Shown piece by piece: positions 61,652 through 64,000 of a stretch of DNA of 64,000 bases. Positions within the stretch are counted from its first letter, which is position 1. Each line of letters opens with the position of its first letter. Source of the stretch: Paracoccus aeridis (GTDB lineage: Bacteria > Pseudomonadota > Alphaproteobacteria > Rhodobacterales > Rhodobacteraceae); contig NZ_SELD02000006.1 of NCBI RefSeq assembly GCF_004923205.2, positions 62,001 to 126,000 on the forward strand, read 5' to 3'. Below the pieces are notes generated by a model. The model did not search any database. It was not told where the DNA came from and was given only the letters and a program-made list of their open reading frames with translations. The position numbers and the translations under genes are program-made.

Positions 61652-63574
61652 TCAGCCGCCGATCGCGATCCCCTCGCGCCGGGGATCGGCGCCGCCTTCC
61701 AGCCCGTCGGGCGTGATGACGATGCCGTGGAGACCGGACGTCAGCGTCGCCTCGTCGACTTCGAAGCCCATGTCGGCCAGCGCGGCGGCGAGTTCCGGGG
61801 CGCGGCCCTCCTCCACCTCCATCGTGCCGAAGCGGTTGACGAGATGGGGCGCATCCAGCGCCTGCTGCACGTTCATGCCCCAGTCCAGCTGCGCGATCAG
61901 CGCGCGGGCGACGTAGCCGATGATCCGGCTGCCGCCCGGCGAGCCGATGGTCATCACGGGCTTGCCGTCCTTCAGCACGATGGTGGGCGACATCGACGAC
62001 CGCGGGCGCTTGCCGGGCGCGACGGCGTTGGCGATGGCGTAGCCGTCGTTGTCATGCGTCTCGAACGAGAAGTCGGTGAGTTCGTTGTTGAGCAGGAACC
62101 CCGCCGCCATCATCCGCGACCCGAACCCGTTCTCGATCGTCGTCGTCATCGACATGACGTTGCCGTAACGGTCCACGATCGAGATGTGCGACGTCGAGGG
62201 CAGTTCGAGCGCGCTGTCCTGCCCCCAGTTCAGGGCGTGGGTCCAGCCCGGCGTGCCCGCGCTGACCTCGGGCAGGCTGTCGTCGCCGGCAAGAAGCTTG
62301 CCCCGCTCGGCCAGATAGCCGGGATCGACCAGCCCGGACGTCGGCACCGGGACGAAGTCCGGGTCGGCCATGTAGCGGCCCCGGTCGGCGAAGGCCAGGC
62401 GCGAGGCGTCCCCGATCAGCCGCCAGCTTTCCGGGTTCTCGGCCCCCAGCGACGCAAGATCGTAGCCGCCGAGCATCCCCAGGATCTGCCCCACCGTCAG
62501 CCCGCCGGACGACGGCGGCCCCATGCCGCAGACGTCGTGGGCGCGGTATTCGACGCAGACCGGCGCCCGCTCGATCACCCGGTAGCCCGCAAGGTCGTCC
62601 ATCGACAGCGTGCCCGGGTTGTCGGTGGCGCCCCGCACCGCCGCGACGATCGCGCGGGCCGTGTCGCCGCGGTAGAACGCATCCGCGCCACCCTGCGCCA
62701 GCTGCCGCAGTGTCTCGGCATAGGCCGGGTTCTTCAGCTGCGATCCCGCGGCGATCGGCTGCCCGCCGGGGAAGAAATAGTCGGTGGTCGACGGATAGCG
62801 CTTGAGGTCGTCGCCTTCGTCCGCCACCAGCTTCGCGAGCTTGGGCGAGACGGTGAAGCCTTCGTCCGCCAGCCGGATCGGGTCATCGAACAGCGCGGCC
62901 CAGTTCATCCGGCCCCAGCGGCGATGCGCCTCCTCCATCAGGCGCGGCGTGCCGGGCGTGCCGACCGAGCGGCCGCCGACGACGGCGTCCATGAACTCCA
63001 GCGGCTCGCCCTTGTCGTCGAGGAAGAGCTGCGGCGTGGCCCCGCGCGGCGCGGTCTCGCGCGCGTCAAGCGTGGTCACCTGCCCGCTTTCCGCGTCGTA
63101 CCAGACGACGAACGATCCGCCGCCGAGCCCCGAGCTTTCCGGCTCGACGAGGCCGAGGACGCTCTGCACCGCGACCATCGCGTCGGCGGCGCTGCCGCCC
63201 GCGCCCAGGATCTTCGCGCCCGCCTCGACCGCGAGCGGGTTTGCGGCGGCGACCATCCAGTCCTTGCCGGTGGAGGGGCGTCCCTCGGCCTTTGCGGTCA
63301 TCGCGGCTTTCGCGGCATCCGACAGGGGACCGAACGCGTCGAGCGGCGGGGCAACGGTGGCGGCGTCGGCGACCGCGGGCGCGGGCGCGTCGCTCGCCGG
63401 TGCGGTTGCCGCGGGTTCGGACGTTGCCGGCGCGGGCGCTGCCGCCGATGCCGGCGGGGTTTCCGGCGCTGCCGTCGCCTCTGGCGCCACCGTCGCCTCT
63501 GGCGCCGTCGTCGTCTGGGCGAACGCCGCCGCGGTGCTTCCCAGCAGGATGGCGGTCATCAATCCGTAACGCAT
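61652..63574 (-). CDS. ggt: Gamma-glutamyltransferase
   Basis: 640 residues from the ATG at 63574 (GAGGAGGAAG just upstream). A signal peptide (GLMTAILLGSTAAAFAQ) is followed by about 55 residues of Ala/Pro/Thr-rich linker with repeated APEAT units. The Ntn-hydrolase body has MVAAANPLAVEAGAKILGAGGSAADA, GGGSFVVWYDAESG and the autoprocessing site before the nucleophile Thr in ELPSTSHISIVDRYGNV. The substrate loop SSMSPTIVLKDGKPVM and GSPGGSRIIG are intact. It cleaves and transfers gamma-glutamyl groups of glutathione in the periplasm. It converges with acnA. Confidence 0.95.
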   Translation of the reverse strand: MRYGLMTAILLGSTAAAFAQTTTAPEATVAPEATAAPETPPASAAAPAPATSEPAATAPASDAPAPAVADAATVAPPLDAFGPLSDAAKAAMTAKAEGRPSTGKDWMVAAANPLAVEAGAKILGAGGSAADAMVAVQSVLGLVEPESSGLGGGSFVVWYDAESGQVTTLDARETAPRGATPQLFLDDKGEPLEFMDAVVGGRSVGTPGTPRLMEEAHRRWGRMNWAALFDDPIRLADEGFTVSPKLAKLVADEGDDLKRYPSTTDYFFPGGQPIAAGSQLKNPAYAETLRQLAQGGADAFYRGDTARAIVAAVRGATDNPGTLSMDDLAGYRVIERAPVCVEYRAHDVCGMGPPSSGGLTVGQILGMLGGYDLASLGAENPESWRLIGDASRLAFADRGRYMADPDFVPVPTSGLVDPGYLAERGKLLAGDDSLPEVSAGTPGWTHALNWGQDSALELPSTSHISIVDRYGNVMSMTTTIENGFGSRMMAAGFLLNNELTDFSFETHDNDGYAIANAVAPGKRPRSSMSPTIVLKDGKPVMTIGSPGGSRIIGYVARALIAQLDWGMNVQQALDAPHLVNRFGTMEVEEGRAPELAAALADMGFEVDEATLTSGLHGIVITPDGLEGGADPRREGIAIGG

Positions 63575-63728
63575 CCGGTCTTCCTCCTCTCGTGATCGAA
63601 TGGGGAAACCATGCGGCCCCGCGCCCGGTCGCGCAACCGTTATCGCCGACCGCGCGACCGGCCGGGGCTCTAGCCAACCGCGCGGCCGCGGCTTACCTAG
63701 GCGTCCATCGCACGAACGGGGACGGCCG

Positions 63729-64000
63729 ATGATCCATGACTCGGGACGGGACTGGCGCAACGCAAGCGCGCGCCGCGTCATGCTTTTCGGCATGTCGGGC
63801 CTCGGCAAGACCCACATCGCGTCGATGCTGCGGCGGTCGGGCGACTGGTTCCACTACAGCGTCGACTATCGCATCGGCACCCGCTACATGGGCGAGCTGA
63901 TCGCCGACGACTTCATGCGCCACGCCATGCAGGTGCCGCTGCTGCGCGAGCTGCTGCTGACGGATTCGGTTCGGATCGAATCGAACATCACCTTCGACAA
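63729..64000 (+). CDS. P-loop ATPase/kinase-like protein (3' end outside window)
   Basis: Only the first 90 residues are visible. The P-loop VMLFGMSGLGKTHIASMLRR starts at about residue 17, giving GxSGxGKT. The following WFHYSVDYRIGTRYMGELIADDF and LLTDSVRIESNITFD do not match a family I can name. It is divergent from ggt with 154 bases between the starts. It could be a nucleotide or sugar kinase-like protein; no further call is justified. Confidence 0.75.
   Translation, partial: MIHDSGRDWRNASARRVMLFGMSGLGKTHIASMLRRSGDWFHYSVDYRIGTRYMGELIADDFMRHAMQVPLLRELLLTDSVRIESNITFD

Overview
The window is chromosomal DNA of a very GC-rich alphaproteobacterium, most likely Rhodobacterales (a Rhodobacter/Paracoccus-type organism). 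This is judged from codon use (almost exclusively G/C third positions), dense ATGA/GTGA-coupled operons, and the family set: DUF1285, DUF1467, DUF4159, DUF1223, purU, fused pntA/pntB, adrenodoxin-type ferredoxin, and an alphaproteobacterial rnpB. No rRNA, tRNA, CRISPR array, phage or insertion sequence was seen. Both window ends cut a gene: a membrane GATase-like protein on the left and a P-loop ATPase on the right.

Layout. 1-6146 (-): a translationally coupled operon of MoxR ATPase, DUF58, BatA/vWA-like membrane protein, DUF4159 and a GATase-like membrane protein. 6210-10372 (+): DUF1285 protein, hydroxypyruvate isomerase, TypA GTPase, a small alpha/beta-hydrolase remnant and a TetR-like regulator. 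10348-16111 (-): an envelope/lipid block of L,D-transpeptidase, LpxD, acyl carrier protein and beta-ketoacyl synthase, then ferredoxin and PurU. 16295 (+): a MepK-like endopeptidase, divergent from the L,D-transpeptidase. 17063-21865 (+): ColD, Gmd, ManC and ColC/Fcl, which together convert mannose-1-phosphate (with GTP) to GDP-L-colitose. 21933-27875: MATE exporter, Kup, omega-aminotransferase, ArsC/Spx-like protein, a 24-residue lipoprotein and a lipoprotein L,D-transpeptidase-fold protein.

27876-31411: a decayed partial duplication of the pntB 3' end next to pntB/pntA (-). 31605-40442: a Thr/Ala-rich membrane protein, PepN, acyltransferase, FNT channel, ProB, Obg, and a 24-residue membrane peptide coupled to a coiled-coil membrane protein. 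Two genes here have candidate general-stress (EcfG-type) promoters. 40548-48071: SelO, an EEP-family protein, enolase, nitroreductase, EI24 protein, DUF1467, methylmalonyl-CoA epimerase, thioesterase, Hsp20 with a ROSE-like thermometer, and a DUF599 protein. 48087-57173: FolE2, MetZ, TerC/Alx, UvrD, a membrane protein, RNase P RNA, L33, a hydrolase and YciB. 57261-64000: DUF1223 protein, aconitase, gamma-glutamyltransferase and the truncated ATPase.

Functional themes. Cell-envelope genes cluster in the first half: two LD-transpeptidase-fold proteins, a MepK-like endopeptidase, an LpxD with its own ACP and KAS, and a nucleotide-dideoxysugar pathway. Central metabolism and redox genes (enolase, aconitase, transhydrogenase, epimerase) are scattered as single genes or short operons. 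All coordinates and motifs come from reading the sequence. Family names rest on motif and whole-protein resemblance, not on a database search.
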